From Nemophila menziesii (taxonomy: Eukaryota; Streptophyta; Magnoliopsida; Boraginales; Hydrophyllaceae), in assembly GCA_029959085.1 (NCBI GenBank), contig JARWIR010000018.1:248001-312000 (forward strand): DNA of 64,000 nt, given 5' to 3'. Each line of letters opens with the position of its first letter. Within the stretch, counting starts at the first letter, position 1. Below the pieces are notes generated by a model, which saw only the letters and a list, made by a program, of their open reading frames with translations, ran no database searches and had not been told where the DNA came from. Both the position numbers and the translations under genes were made by a program. This document shows, in pieces, positions 1 to 12,050 of the stretch.

Positions 1-478
1 ATTCTTTTCATAATATAGGGACCTGTAGTGCATTTTTTAAGATTAAACTCTGATTCTATAACTTTGCACTGCAGACAATTTTATCGATCCGCTCAAGAAC
101 CGATAATCTCTACTCAAATGACGACAAGGAATTATCTGAAGCGAAAAACCTCAGAGGTTAGTTTTTTTCTTTGAATTTTTGGGTTAAAATACCTCTGGCA
201 CGTGTACTTAACAATAAAAATGGATGGAATTGGATGTGGGGACTTACATTGTTGAATAACTAAAGTTTGAGAACCATTTGGGTAACTTTTAAACTTCAGG
301 TCTGATTCTATGAAGGAGTTCAGAATGTTCATGTGGTGATACTAGGAGCAATGTCATTTCGGGGAAAACACTTAATTAGGAGATAATCTTTGCAACAATA
401 ACTTGCTAATCATGGTAATCTACTTCACCTTCTTCTTCTTTAACTTGCTCTACCTTAACTTCCTATGTAATTTCATAG

Positions 479-742
479 TATGTTCAGCTTCAGCTTATGC
501 ATGTACAGTTCAACAAGGTTTAGCTCCAGGTTTAGGACTTGGTATTCTTTTGTTAAGTGTGTTTGGAACTTACGGACTTGCTATATGGTATGGATCTGTG
601 CTGGTAGTGTTATTAATGTCATTATAGCTGTAATGACTGGTGGAATGTAAGTGTTTGTTTATTTGCCTCCGATACCCTGAAACTTGCTAATTAACCATTT
701 TAATTGATTAATTCCAGGGCTACTAAAGCAACCCAGGGCTAG
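479..742 (+). pseudogene. ABCB-type (P-glycoprotein) transporter exon fragments, decayed
   Basis: The first exon-like block (479-646) follows an acceptor-like TTTCATAG. It encodes a stretch with VQQGLAPGLGLG, then FGTYGLAIWYGS, then, in another frame, VINVIIAVMTGG. This matches the transmembrane region of plant ABCB full transporters, where WYG is followed by a short loop and a VIN..I.AVMTGGM segment. The loop after WYGS (about ten residues in the family) is missing and the frame shifts there, so a small deletion is visible. A donor (GTAAGT) follows at 647 and an acceptor (TTCCAG) precedes 718. The next exon reads only a few residues before a TAG at about 740-742. Transporter function is impossible from this piece. 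It lies on the same strand as the POP4 fragment downstream, which fits gene capture by the Helitron whose 3' end is at 2963. Confidence 0.7.
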
Positions 743-1052
743 ATAATTGAAACTCAATTTACATCAGCAGATCATCAATTTATAGACTTATTAGATGTAC
801 ATTGCACATTGGTCTTTAAGTAATGCAAAATAGCCAAATATACACTGCTAAGGTTTAGTACAAACTGTGTGTGCACGTGATTTGTGTAGAGTTTGATGAT
901 CTCTGTTCGTGCGTTTGCGTGTGTGTTCATGTGTATTATGACAAACAAAGTGATTCTTATGATTGTATAAAGTATTTCTCAAACTGTCATTATTTACAAT
1001 TATACCCTCCTTGGGAGAATTAATTACTGACCTGTTTGAGTTTATTTTGCAG

Positions 1053-1480
1053 AGAAAACGAACTGCCTAAGTGTATTCTTAATGCAGATTTACACGGTGC
1101 ATTTATTATAGGTGAAGAAATATATAAATTAGTATTAATATAATATTTGATTGTGTTATGTTGAGTTAATTGTGTTTTTCTTGCATTTGTTGAATGCAAA
1201 GTAGATTCCTTAAATGGAGTTAATGGTTTAATGATTCGTGAAACTGCTGAGACATTTGGAATAATCACACAAGATAATAAGTTTAGAGGTAATGGATTTT
1301 TTTAAATTTCTATTTGCGTAATTTTATTCGTATTAACAATTAATTTGTTTTGATTTTTTTAATTAAATTTGTATTGTAGTTGTGGCGAAGAAACTTTCGG
1401 TTTTTATGCTTCACGTTGATTGCTGGAAGATTACATTGCATGGAGATAAACTTACATCAAGGACAATCATGTCTTCATGA
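1053..1480 (+). pseudogene. C-terminal exons of RNase P/MRP subunit POP4 (Rpp29), probably a pseudogene
   Basis: Three exon-like blocks can be read: 1053-1111 (ending in NADLHGAFII), 1187-1288 (VECKVDSLNGVNGLMIRETA, then a TFGIIT stretch) and 1380-1480 (VVAKKLSVFML, then WKITLHGDKLTSRT and a stop). This is the Sm-like C-terminal domain of Rpp29/POP4, the subunit that binds RNase P and MRP RNA. Phases join consistently across both introns (donors at 1112 and 1289, acceptor AG at 1378-1379). The acceptor of the middle block reads GCAT at 1183-1186 where GCAG is expected, so normal splicing is probably lost. The N-terminal exons are not present upstream, where an ABCB fragment sits instead. I therefore call a captured or decayed gene fragment, not a working gene. 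Recognition comes from the ETAETFGIIT and GDKL signatures. Confidence 0.72.
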
Positions 1481-2935
1481 TTTTGTTTAAAGATAACTTC
1501 TACAGTTTTGATAGTTTATGATTGACATTAATTATTTTTGAGTTTGATTAGATAATAGTACATTTTAATTTGATATAGGAATGTAGGGGAAACGTAAAAG
1601 TAGATATGTTAGACTATAAGTCTATCACATACATTATCTTTTATAGTCAGTAATAAGTATCAATCCATGGGATAATTGTATTCTTTCACACCCATGAAAA
1701 AAATTTGAACTAAAAAATAGTGAGGACTTAGATGAGCTATGGGAACAAAAAAAAGAATGTAGTAGAAACCTACTCGGACAACACACTCAAAAAAAAGGGA
1801 CAACAAATCATGGCATATCATTATATCAATACTAATATACTCCGTAGAAATGGAAGAGATCTCATCCGTAGAAATGGAACAGCATGTGAGGGAATTTATT
1901 TGATCGCATAATAAATCCACAATCGACCCCCACAAGCTTCCATCCGAAATAAGGGGAAACGCAAGCTCACAAATCACATTCCGTGTTTTTGTTTATAAAG
2001 AATAGTTAAAAGAGTAATGATTATACCACGTAAAATCATAACATTCAAGTATACCTATGATGTGGTATAAATTGATGGGGTATAAATTGTTAATCTATTT
2101 ATTTTCTTGATCTGAACTAATTTTTTCGAATAATTAGTTAATTACCACAAAGATATTGTCATCCGTCATAAATGCATTCACCTAAATTTAGTAATACAAC
2201 TTGGTAAAATTCATAGTTATATATGTAAGTATTAATTTTTTTCGAATAATTAGTTCATAGCTACATAGTTACAGTCTATTCTGTTTAATTATTTGATTTT
2301 GTGATATTAATCAAAACAATTTTATTTTTAGAATGGACTATATTACTTTTGCTGAATTTAGCTGAAGTTGCTACTTTTTGGAATACATATGGGTATATTT
2401 GCCTATTTTATATGACACTTGGAGGTATATTTGGCTATTATACATGAAGCGGATTTCAATAATGCAATCAATTATTTTATTTTTGATTATTTTTAATGTG
2501 ATATAATTGCTCCAATTTGGATACTTTCTGCAGTTGATTAGTAAAACACCTTTGATTTATCTGAACAAAGTGGGTGATGGATGTGTTGTATTGCGGCGGA
2601 ACTTAAAATAATGGAACCATGCTCTATGAGAAAAACATGTATTTTAAATTGTTTCTCATGTTAAATCTTTGAACAATTTTAAATTTATGGCTATATATTG
2701 GGGTTATTTTGCAGAATTGACATGACCATAGTTTTTCACACGAGACTTGAATCATTAATTCAATCCAATTTCAAATTTGATAGATTTAATGAGTTTCGAA
2801 GACCTGAATCAAAATAAAAAATTGTTTGTGCAATATGTATCCTACTTTTGTGTTTGGTTGAATATTTTTTAGTTTATTTTTATCTCAAGACTTGTTTATT
2901 ATGTTATTTTTATTTTTTTAATTTAATTTTTTTAA
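1481..2935. other. AT-rich non-coding stretch, interior of the putative Helitron
   Basis: No ORF with recognisable similarity is present; short ORFs on both strands have low-complexity composition. The stretch lies between the POP4 pseudogene and the Helitron-type 3' terminus. It becomes strongly T-rich from about 2860 just before the terminal hairpin. Confidence 0.5.
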
Positions 2936-2962
2936 GTGCCTTCAGGCACGGGTTCATACCTA

Positions 2963-2963
<1 letters not shown>
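2936..2963 (+). mobile_element. Helitron-like 3' terminus (hairpin plus CTAG)
   Basis: The sequence shows a short GC-rich palindrome, GTGCC-TTCA-GGCAC (2936-2949), then ten bases, then CTAG at 2960-2963, followed by T at 2964. Plant Helitrons end in a short hairpin about ten bases before CTRR and insert between A and T, so the arrangement fits a 3' end on the + strand. The element body would be upstream, containing the ABCB and POP4 fragments. No RepHel helicase is visible, so this would be a non-autonomous element. A 5' end beginning with TC could not be fixed with confidence; a TCTCTACT at about 106 is one candidate. Confidence 0.6.

Positions 2964-2998
<35 letters not shown>
2964..2998. 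repeat. (AT)n microsatellite at the left edge of the tandem array
   Basis: A run of about 30 bases of alternating TA/AT separates the Helitron terminus from the first array unit. A short (AT)n run also precedes the same unit motif near 54828-54840. Confidence 0.85.
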
Positions 2999-3000
<2 letters not shown>

Positions 3001-4683
3001 TTTGATATTTCATTCATTGATTATATTGAAAAATAAAAACAAAAACTCTTTATTTGTTGAGATATCAGTTTTTATGAGAAATAATAAAGTCTCTGGGAAA
3101 TGTATGACATGTATGCATAGATTCATTGGAAAGAAGTATACAAAAAATAAATAAATTTAACTTATTTAAAAATATAAAGATGTATATGAAGATAAGGTTA
3201 TATTGATAGGATGAGAACAAATGGTTATAATGTTGACTCAAACAATGAATTTATTAAGCATGAAAAGAAAAAAAGAAAATGACACTTTTTCGGTTTATGT
3301 TACCCTAGTTTTACATAATGTTAGGGTGATTAAGAATGAATAGAATGAGCGAGAGAAGGTTATTATACTGATTTTACCAAAATAAAGATCTCTTAGTTTA
3401 TTACTGATTTGGAGAAATGTCCAAACTTTTTAGAATAGTTTCCGAAATTGAAAGAAAATATATCGTACAAGTATTAATATATAATTATTTAGATAAAATT
3501 TACATCCAAGAATAGCCCCATAACCAATGTTGAAACTAATATCTCTTCTTGGCCATATATTACATTGCACGTAACTAATAGCCAAATATAATTTACATTT
3601 GATAACTTTATTAAAATTTATAAAAAGACAACTTGGTTAAATGTTATCTATGTTGGAGAACAACTAAGATAGTAAACGTGTATATTTAGGGAAATAACAA
3701 TAATATATGTGATAAAATATGTTTCTCAATCTTGGAACTATATAATTCATTTACAACGTACGACTAAGAAAAATTGTTTGTTGTTGTGGGTTTATCTTCG
3801 TGTTAGTTCATCATAATGTCAAGGAAGTACATCACATAAATACATTGACGTGCAGGTAACGATTGATTTTAGTCACATGGACAAACTATGGTCATCTACA
3901 AAAAATTAATTAAATCTTTTTCTAATAACTAGGAGATAATATAGACGGATAAAAAATTAACCTTAATATATCCTTTTGTTGAGTTTACTTTTTAAATTGT
4001 AACATTAAGATTATAAATAAAGTTATGACATTGAAAAGTATATAAAAATATATTTAAAGTAAAGATAGACACATATATGTACAGTCAAAGTTTATTATAC
4101 CACATTTATTTACTCAAATTTTGAAAAATAACTAGTCGATGTGTGGAAAATATAAAAATGATTTCATAACAATAAATTACCCAAATTCGGTAACACTGGC
4201 TAATTACTATAATGTTACATAAGTGAAATATTGTGCTTGATATATAACAATTGGAAAGAACTTTAGATTCACATATTGCCTATTTTTAAAACCCATAAAT
4301 CTTAACCAACAATTCTTTATTGAACAATTAAACCACTAAACCCTATAATATATAACCATTGAAAATACCTTTAGATTCACATATGAACCATTATCATTTA
4401 ATATATATATATAATAAATAATATATAACAACTACTAATTTCTATTATAATCAACCATTTGATTCATTTTTATAGCTCAAAAAGACTAAATCTTTTTAGT
4501 GTTCGTATATGTTTACTTTTTGTGTTACATATTTCTCGCAACATTATATTAAATCTATAAAGGTATAAATTATATGTATATCTAGATTTGTATTAATGAA
4601 TTTAGAAGTAGGAATATCAATTTACAGTTAATTAATATTTATAAATGGACTCAAGGCCATTATGAGTTTACTTCTTGTAACTA

Positions 4684-4705
4684 ATATATATATATATATA
4701 TATAT
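4684..4705. repeat. (AT)n microsatellite, U0 copy
   Basis: About 22 bases of alternating AT. It sits at the same place in the unit as the length-variable AT tracts of U1-U6. Confidence 0.85.
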
Positions 4706-5620
4706 GGTTGATTTTATTTTAACAACTCATACACATAATATATAATACATACAATCAGTAAAAATAAATTAACATGTGATACTATATGAAAAACTAATCC
4801 AACACACTTTTATATATTATTTTTATATAACTTAAGTTTTTTCAACGCTAAAAGTTAAAAATAAAACTGTTCTCTCTTATTAAGCTCCTCCAAAATTTAA
4901 TATAGTTTTTCTCTTTATTTATTTCCAAAAGAAAATCGAACTGTACTAATAGTACATAACTTATAATATGTTATGTTATTTTTTCTCCACTCATATTTTG
5001 AATAAGTAAGTAATGATTAAAAAAGTAGAAAAAAACCTACATGATATAACCCCATCATATTGTTTGGGTCATCAACAAATCATATACTTTATAATATTCG
5101 TCCATAGTTAAGATGGATAATTACTAACACATTACATGAAGTATTTCCAAAAATGTTATACCTCCCAAATTCTAAACAATACCAATTGACCTCCCTAGTT
5201 TAGTATACCCCGTCACGTAATGAAAATCCAGCAATACTACATGGATACTACAGTTGTACATGCAATACAAATGCACAATAAGCCAAAAAGAAATGGACAA
5301 GCACAAAACCACGGTCGATGAAAATAAATACAATATTGGATCCAACAATACATTCAATTTGGATCCTCCTTCTTCAATTTCATTTATGGTTGACAACAAC
5401 AAAAATCGAAACCTAACCTAATATATTGAAACATAAGGTTGATTTCTAATTATCTATCATTTAATTTATGGGGTATATGAAATATATTGAATGAGTGAAA
5501 TTTTTTGGAAAGAACAAAAACATTTATTTGTGTTTAGTTGTCGAAAATTTATTGTATCCACAAAATCTCTAATACCAAAATCACCAACCTTAACATGTCA
5601 GATTTTATAAACAGAGTAGA

Positions 5621-5704
5621 TTTGGAGTTTTGAGGTCTGGATGCACTATAACAGGGTTGCATGTGTGCATGTACTTCATACCCTTTGCCACATCGAGAGC
5701 CATT
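5621..5704 (-). pseudogene. Raf-like kinase catalytic-loop fragment (antisense), U0
   Basis: Read on the minus strand this encodes [15 protein letters not shown], then [13 protein letters not shown], a piece of the alpha-E helix and catalytic loop of CTR1/EDR1-type Raf-like kinases. The catalytic HRD is changed to HPD. No N-lobe, activation loop or C-lobe is adjacent, so it is a fragment of one exon. The family assignment rests on DVAKGM.YLHT.NP.IVHRDLK.PNLL, which is characteristic. Confidence 0.72.
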
Positions 5705-8700
5705 TTTATTCTTCTTTTTATATGGTTATTTTGATCAGACTAGCACATCGAGCGTACGTATATCATCAATACTATTTTTTTGTCAAAATATTTCATCAAT
5801 ACTATAAAATCGAACCAAAAATAAAACCAAAAAATAGGAATAAGTTAAAAAGAAAAGGACCAAAGCATAGTAATTTAAGCAGTGTAGGTTTACTTAAGTA
5901 TCTTCCCACTTTTACAAACTATATCAATCAAATAAACAATAGATATAGTAAAATTTAGATTGGTCAATTGAAAAATAAAAATTAAGCATGTAAGTTCAAT
6001 TACTAGACCAACAAAGAAAGATAAATCACGATAAAAATTTCTGAATATCCAACTGTAAAAGGAATAAGTGATGGTTCATTGTTAGACAAGTATTTCTGAA
6101 GGTAATTTCGACCATTATACATTTAATTACTATTAGTGAACAACACACTTTTATGTATAATTTGTATTTTCCTCTTTCTACTACATCAAGTAGAAAAGTC
6201 ATGGATACATAAGTATGTTTTATCATATTTTAAATTAATAAGTGTTTTCTTTTATCACTACTCGTACATCTTATTGAGTTGTATTATCTATCTCTTTTCA
6301 AAAGAAAATTAAATTTTAATAATAGTACACATATTATAGTTTTTCTATGTTACTCTTTCTCTATATGAAAGTTTAGAATAAATGAAAATAGTAGATAAAA
6401 TTTTACAAATTTAAAAAGTTGATATGATAAACTAAACCTCCAATGGAGCCAGAAATCAATAAATCATATTTTTTACATTATTTCAAACTCTAAATATAAT
6501 TTATATTTATGTCAAATAATAAATTAAATTAATTAATAAAAATATATTTTTAGTCTAAAACGTACCTTGTAGAAGAAATGTCATGACCTACGACCACTTG
6601 TGAAATTATTTTCCTGTACAAAATACTAGTAAATTAAGATCACAATATCACAAAAATATTATATTTTAAGATCTAAATTTTTTCAAATAATGTTATTTCT
6701 AAAAATTAAAATGTAAGAAAATAAATAAGATTGCATTCTAGTTATTAAAAGGTGTGCAGATTATACACAAAACTATTTGGTAATAAAAAAAAATATACAA
6801 TTAAAACAAATCATGTACCTCAAAGTAATATTATAGGTTGTAAATCTTAGATTTGGGTGTAGAAAAAACATAAGTAATATAACTATCTAAAAGAAAATAT
6901 AAATCTAGATGTACAAATGAGATGAAAAAATCAATTTCTTCTTTAATTTCACCTCTAGTAATCTAAATATCTCTTCAAACTTTTTCGTAGGTTTAATCAT
7001 AAAATTTTTGTATGAAAAAAATTATTTAATTTTTGAATATTGTAAAAAATAAATAGACTAGGTTTATGATTATATTATGGCTTGAGATAAATGAAGGCGT
7101 GATAAAATAAAAAACTAGGTCATAGAATTTTCCCTAAATATTATAATCTTTAGTTGTTTTATGGGCCGAGTCTATTAGTTTAAATACGTAAGAAAAATAA
7201 GACCATTATCATTGGGCCATATACGTATGTCTAAATTGTGGTTTTTAACTATTCAAATATGGAAAATTCTTCCTTCAAATATAGCTTTAAATTTAAAATA
7301 CTCTCGGGTTTTAAATTATTTATGTGTATATTTTATAAGATCTCTAATATTTTGCAAGTTGATAAAAAATATATAATTTAACGATTAACGAATTAAGTTG
7401 ATATAAATGTCTTAGTAGAACAAGGAAAAAATTAGTTCCTTTAGAATTTAGCTATCCATATATAAATTATTTTTCGTGTGGTTAGGTCCACAAACACATA
7501 CTATAGTATCTTGATATTATTTTATAATCCAGGCGATAGAACAATGATCAATATCACGTATATATGTATGATGAAAAACTAATCTTTTGAAGGTTTAATA
7601 TACTATTATTATAAAAATGTTATGATAATATGAGTACATAGAGACAATTCCTACATAATTAATTATAATTAATATTTATTAATCTAATCTTTATATTGGT
7701 AAAATTAACTATCCTCATTTTGATTTGCCTAAAAAATATAATAATTATCTTTGATACTTTAATCATTGACTATATTGAAAAATTAAAAGAAAAACTCCTT
7801 ATTTGTTGAGATATCGGTTTTATGAGAAATAATAAAGTCTTTGGGAAATGTATGACATGTTACGCATAGATTCATTGGAAAGAAGTGTACAAAAAATAAA
7901 TAAATTTAACTTATTTAAAAATATAAGGATGTATATGAAGATAAGGAGATATTGACAGGATGAGAACAAATGTTATACTGTTGACTCGGACGATGAATTT
8001 ATTAAGCAAGAAAAGAAAAAAAGAAAATGACACTTTTTCAGTTTATGTTATCCTAGTTTTACATAAGGTTAGGGTTATTAAGAATGAATGGAATGAGACA
8101 GAGAAGGTTATTAAAATGATTACAACAAAATAAAGATCTCTTAGTTTATAACAGATATGGAGAAATGACCAAATTGTTTAGAATAGTTTCCAAAATTGAA
8201 AGAGAAAATATCATACACGTATAGAATATATAATTGTTTAAATAAAATTTGCATCCAACAATAGCCCCATAATCAATGTTGAAACTAATATCTCTTCTTG
8301 GCCATCTATTACATTACACGTAACTAGTAGCCAAATATAATTTATATTTGATAAATTCATTAAAATTTTTAAAAGACAACTTGATTAAATGTTATCTATG
8401 TTGGAGAACAACAAATATAGTATATGTGTATAGTTGGGGAAATAACAATAATATTGTGATACAATAGGTTTCTAAATCGTGCAACTAGATAATTCATTTA
8501 CAACGTACGACTAAGAAAAATGTTATGTCCTTGTGGGTTTATCTTAGTGTTAGTTCATCATAATGTCAAGGAAGTACATCACATATATACATTGGTGTAC
8601 ATGTAAGGATTGATTATAGTCACATGGACAAACTATGGTAATCTACAAAAAATTAATTAAGATCTTTCTGTAATAACTAGGAGATAATATAGACGGATAA

Positions 8701-9439
8701 AAGAATAACCTTAATATATCCTTTTGTTGAGTTTACTTTTTAAATTGTAACATTAAGATTATAAATACAGTTAATACATTGAAAAGTATATAAAAGGACA
8801 TTTAAAGGAAAGATAGACACATATATGTACATACAAAGTTTATTATACAACATTTATTTACTCAAATATTGAAAAATATTTAGTTGATGTGTGGAAAAAT
8901 ATAAAAATGACTTCATAACAATAAATTACCCAAATTCGGCAAAACTGGCTAATCACAATAATGTTAAATAAGTGAAATATTGTGCTTGATATATAACCAT
9001 TGAAAACAACTTTAGATTCACATATTGCCTATTTTTAAAACCCATAAATCTTAACCAACAATTCTTTATTAAACCATTAAACCACAAAACCCTATAATAT
9101 ATAACCATTTAAAACACATTTAGATTCACATATTAACCACTATCGTTTAATATATATAAAAATAACATAAATAATATATAACTACTACTAATTTCTAACA
9201 TAATCAACCATTTAATTCATTTTTTAGGCTAAAAAAGACTAACTCTTGTTAGTGTTAGTATATGTATACTTTTTGTGTTACATAGTTTTTGCATCATTAT
9301 ATTAAATTTATCAAGGTATAATTTTAATGTATATCTAGATTTGTATAAATAAATTTAGAAGTAGGAATATTAATTTACAGTTAATTAATATTTATAAATG
9401 GACCAAAGACCATTACGATTTTACTTCTTGTAGCTTACA

Positions 9440-9444
<5 letters not shown>

Positions 9445-9496
<52 letters not shown>
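9445..9496. repeat. (AT)n microsatellite, U1 copy (about 52 bp)
   Basis: Longest of the homologous AT tracts. It follows TTACTTCTTGTAGCTTACAA, as in U2-U6. Confidence 0.9.
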
Positions 9497-9498
<2 letters not shown>

Positions 9499-10392
9499 AG
9501 GATGATTTTTTTTAACAACTCATACACATAATATATAATACATACAATAAAATAACATTTGATACTATATCAAAACCGATCCAACACACTTTTATATATT
9601 ATTTTTATATAATTTATGTTTTTTAAACGCTAAAAGTTAAAAATAAAAATGTTCTCTCTGATTAAGCTCCTCCTACATTTAATATTGTTTTTCTCTCTAT
9701 TTATTTTTAAAATAAAATCGAATTGTACTAATAGTATATAACTTATAATATTTTATGTTATTTTTTCTTCACCCATATTTTGAATAAATAATATTAGTAA
9801 GTAATGACTACAAAAGTAGAAAAAAACCCACATCATATACTCCCGTCATATCGTTTGGGTCATTAACAAATCATATACTTTAGTATATTCATTTCATAGT
9901 TAAGATGGATAATTACTAACACATTACATGAAGTATTTCCAAAAATGTTATACCTCCCAAATTCTAAACAATACCAATTGACCTCCCACGTTTAGTATAC
10001 CCCGTCAGGTAATGAAAATCCAACAATACTACATGGATCCTACAGTTGTACACGCAATACAAATGCACAATAAGCCAAAAAGAAATGGACAAGCACAAAA
10101 CCACGGTCCATGAAAATAAATACAATATTGGATCCAACAATACATTCAATTTGGATCCTCCTTCTTCAATTTCATTTATGTCTAACAACAATAAAAATTG
10201 AAACCTAACATAATATATTTAAACATAAGGCTGATTTTGAATTATCTACCATTACATTTATGGTGTATATGAAATTGATTGAATGAGTGAGAATTATTGA
10301 AAAAGAACAAAAATATTTATTTAGCGTAGTTGTTGAAGAACTATTGTATCTAACCAAAATTAGTAACCTTGACATGTCAGTGTTATAAACAA

Positions 10393-10472
10393 GTAAATTT
10401 GGAGTCTTGAGGTCTCGATGCACTATAACAGGGTTGCATGTGCGCTCGTACTTCATACCCTCTTGCAAATCG
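10393..10472 (-). pseudogene. Raf-like kinase catalytic-loop fragment, U1 segment A
   Basis: On the minus strand it reads EGMKYERTCNP, then [19 protein letters not shown] is intact, but the upstream ALDVAKG part is scrambled (a frame change near QEGMKY). It is the more decayed of the two kinase copies in the unit. Confidence 0.7.
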
Positions 10473-10754
10473 AGCGCAAATATATCATCAATACTATTTT
10501 TTTGTCAAAATATATAATCAATACTATAAAATCAAACAAAAAATAGGAATAAGTTAAAAAGAAAAGGACCAAAGCATAGTAATTTAAACAGTGTAGGTTT
10601 AATTAAGTATCTTCCCACTTTTACAAACTGTATCAATCAAATAAACAAAAGGTATATTAAAATCTAGATTGGTCAATAATAAAAAAAATCAAGTAAATAA
10701 GTTCAATTACTAGAATAACTAAGAAAGATAAATCATGATAAAATTTTCTGAATA

Positions 10755-10925
10755 TCATTATCAAACACCGTCAAATGGACAGTATCCCGTGAAGGATTGT
10801 TTCTTCCTTTTAAACATCTATGGTTGTTAAAATAGTAATCCACTATGCAACAAATTAAACAAAAATGAAATATTCCATACAATATGTTGTATCAGTGGCT
10901 TCTGTAGCAGATTTTTGAGGCATAA
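10755..10925. other. Block of about 170 bp present in segment A but absent from U0 and segment B
   Basis: The block runs from about ATTATCAAACACC to GCAGATTTTTGAGG. It recurs in segment A of U2-U6 and in U7 (around 50380-50545), but is missing from U0 (near 6050) and from all B segments. It is less AT-rich than its surroundings and in U6 (47099-47293) lies in an open frame of 64 codons. I do not recognise a protein. It may be another exon of the captured kinase gene or an unrelated fragment. Confidence 0.4.
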
Positions 10926-11540
10926 GTGATGGCTCATTGTTAGACAAGTATTTCTAAAGGTAATTTAGACCTTTATACATTTAATTCTTATTAGTGACCA
11001 ACACACTGTTCTGTATAATTTTTATTCTCCTCTTTCTACTACACCAAGTTGAAAAGACATGGATACATATGTATGTTTTATCATATTTTAAATTAAAAAG
11101 TATTCACTTTTACCACTACTCGTACATCTAATTGAGTTGTATTCTCTATTTCTTTTCAAAAAAATTAAATTCTACTAATAGTATACATATTACAGTTTTT
11201 CTATGTTACTCTTTCTCTGTATGAAAGTTTAGAATAAATAAAATATTAGATAATGGTTACAAATTTTTAAAATTCATATGATAATCTAAACCTCCTATGG
11301 AGTCCGAAATCAATAAATGATATTTTTAACATTATTCTTACATATTTTAAATTCTAAATATAATTTATATTTATGTCAGATTATAAATTTAATAAATTAC
11401 TAAAAGTATAAAAATATATTTTTAGTCTAAAACTAACCTTGTAGAAAAATGTCATGACCAACGACCCACTTGTAAAATCATATTCCTCTACAAAATACTA
11501 ATAAATTAAGAGCACAATTTCATCAAAATATTATGTTTTA

Positions 11541-11640
11541 TAAATGAGTAGATTTGAAGTCTTGAGGTCTCGATGCACTATAACAGGGTTGCATGTGTGT
11601 AGGTACTTCATACCCTTTGCCGCATCGAGAGCAGTTATTG
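11541..11640 (-). pseudogene. Raf-like kinase catalytic-loop fragment, U1 segment B
   Basis: On the minus strand it reads [17 protein letters not shown], then [16 protein letters not shown]. This is the better-preserved kinase copy of the unit, with HRD intact and V to A in DVAKG. It lies about 1.16 kb from the segment A copy in direct orientation and about 0.4 kb before the CMT fold-back. Confidence 0.75.
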
Positions 11641-12050
11641 TTCTTCTTTTTTATATGGTTGTTTTCACCGGGCTTGCACATCGAGCATACGTATATCATC
11701 AATACTATTTTCTGTCAAAATATATCATCAATACTATAAAATCAAACAAAACATAAAACCAAAAAATAGGAATAAGTTAAAAAGAAAAGGATCAAAGCGT
11801 AGTAATTTAAGCAGAGTAGGTTTACATGAGTATCATCCCACTTTTATAATTTGTATCAATCAAATAAACAAAAGATATAGTAAAATATAGATTGGTCAAT
11901 AATAAAAAAAATAATCAAGTAAATAAGTTCAATTACTAGACCATTATACATTTAATTCCTATTAGTGACCAACACACTCTTCTGTATAATTTTTATTCTC
12001 CTCTTTCTACTACACCAAGTCGAAAAGACATGGATACATATGTATGTTTT

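Larger units (their letters stand above)
2997..7746. repeat. Array unit U0, basal 4.75-kb type without CMT sequence
   Basis: The unit starts at an ATCTTTTGATA.TT motif that recurs at 7747, 15074, 22386, 29677, 36966, 44164 and 54839. It is a diverged relative of the later units: the same order of landmarks is present (the GGAAATGTATGACATGT block, a CCCCGTCA block near 5205, one antisense kinase piece near 5650). It has a single kinase segment and no chromomethylase insertion. It also lacks the block of about 170 bp found in segment A of later units (for example around 10755-10925). No transposase, reverse transcriptase or convincing terminal repeat was found, so the element class is unknown. 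Apart from the kinase piece the unit is AT-rich and non-coding. Confidence 0.85.

Noticed and set aside
1660..1977. 105-codon minus-strand ORF
   Set aside because: Hydrophobic, low-complexity translation with no family signature, in an AT-rich non-coding stretch.
2997..7746. LTR or TIR element identity for the array unit
   Set aside because: I searched unit edges for TG...CA, terminal inverted repeats and Helitron ends and found no convincing pair, so the class is left open.
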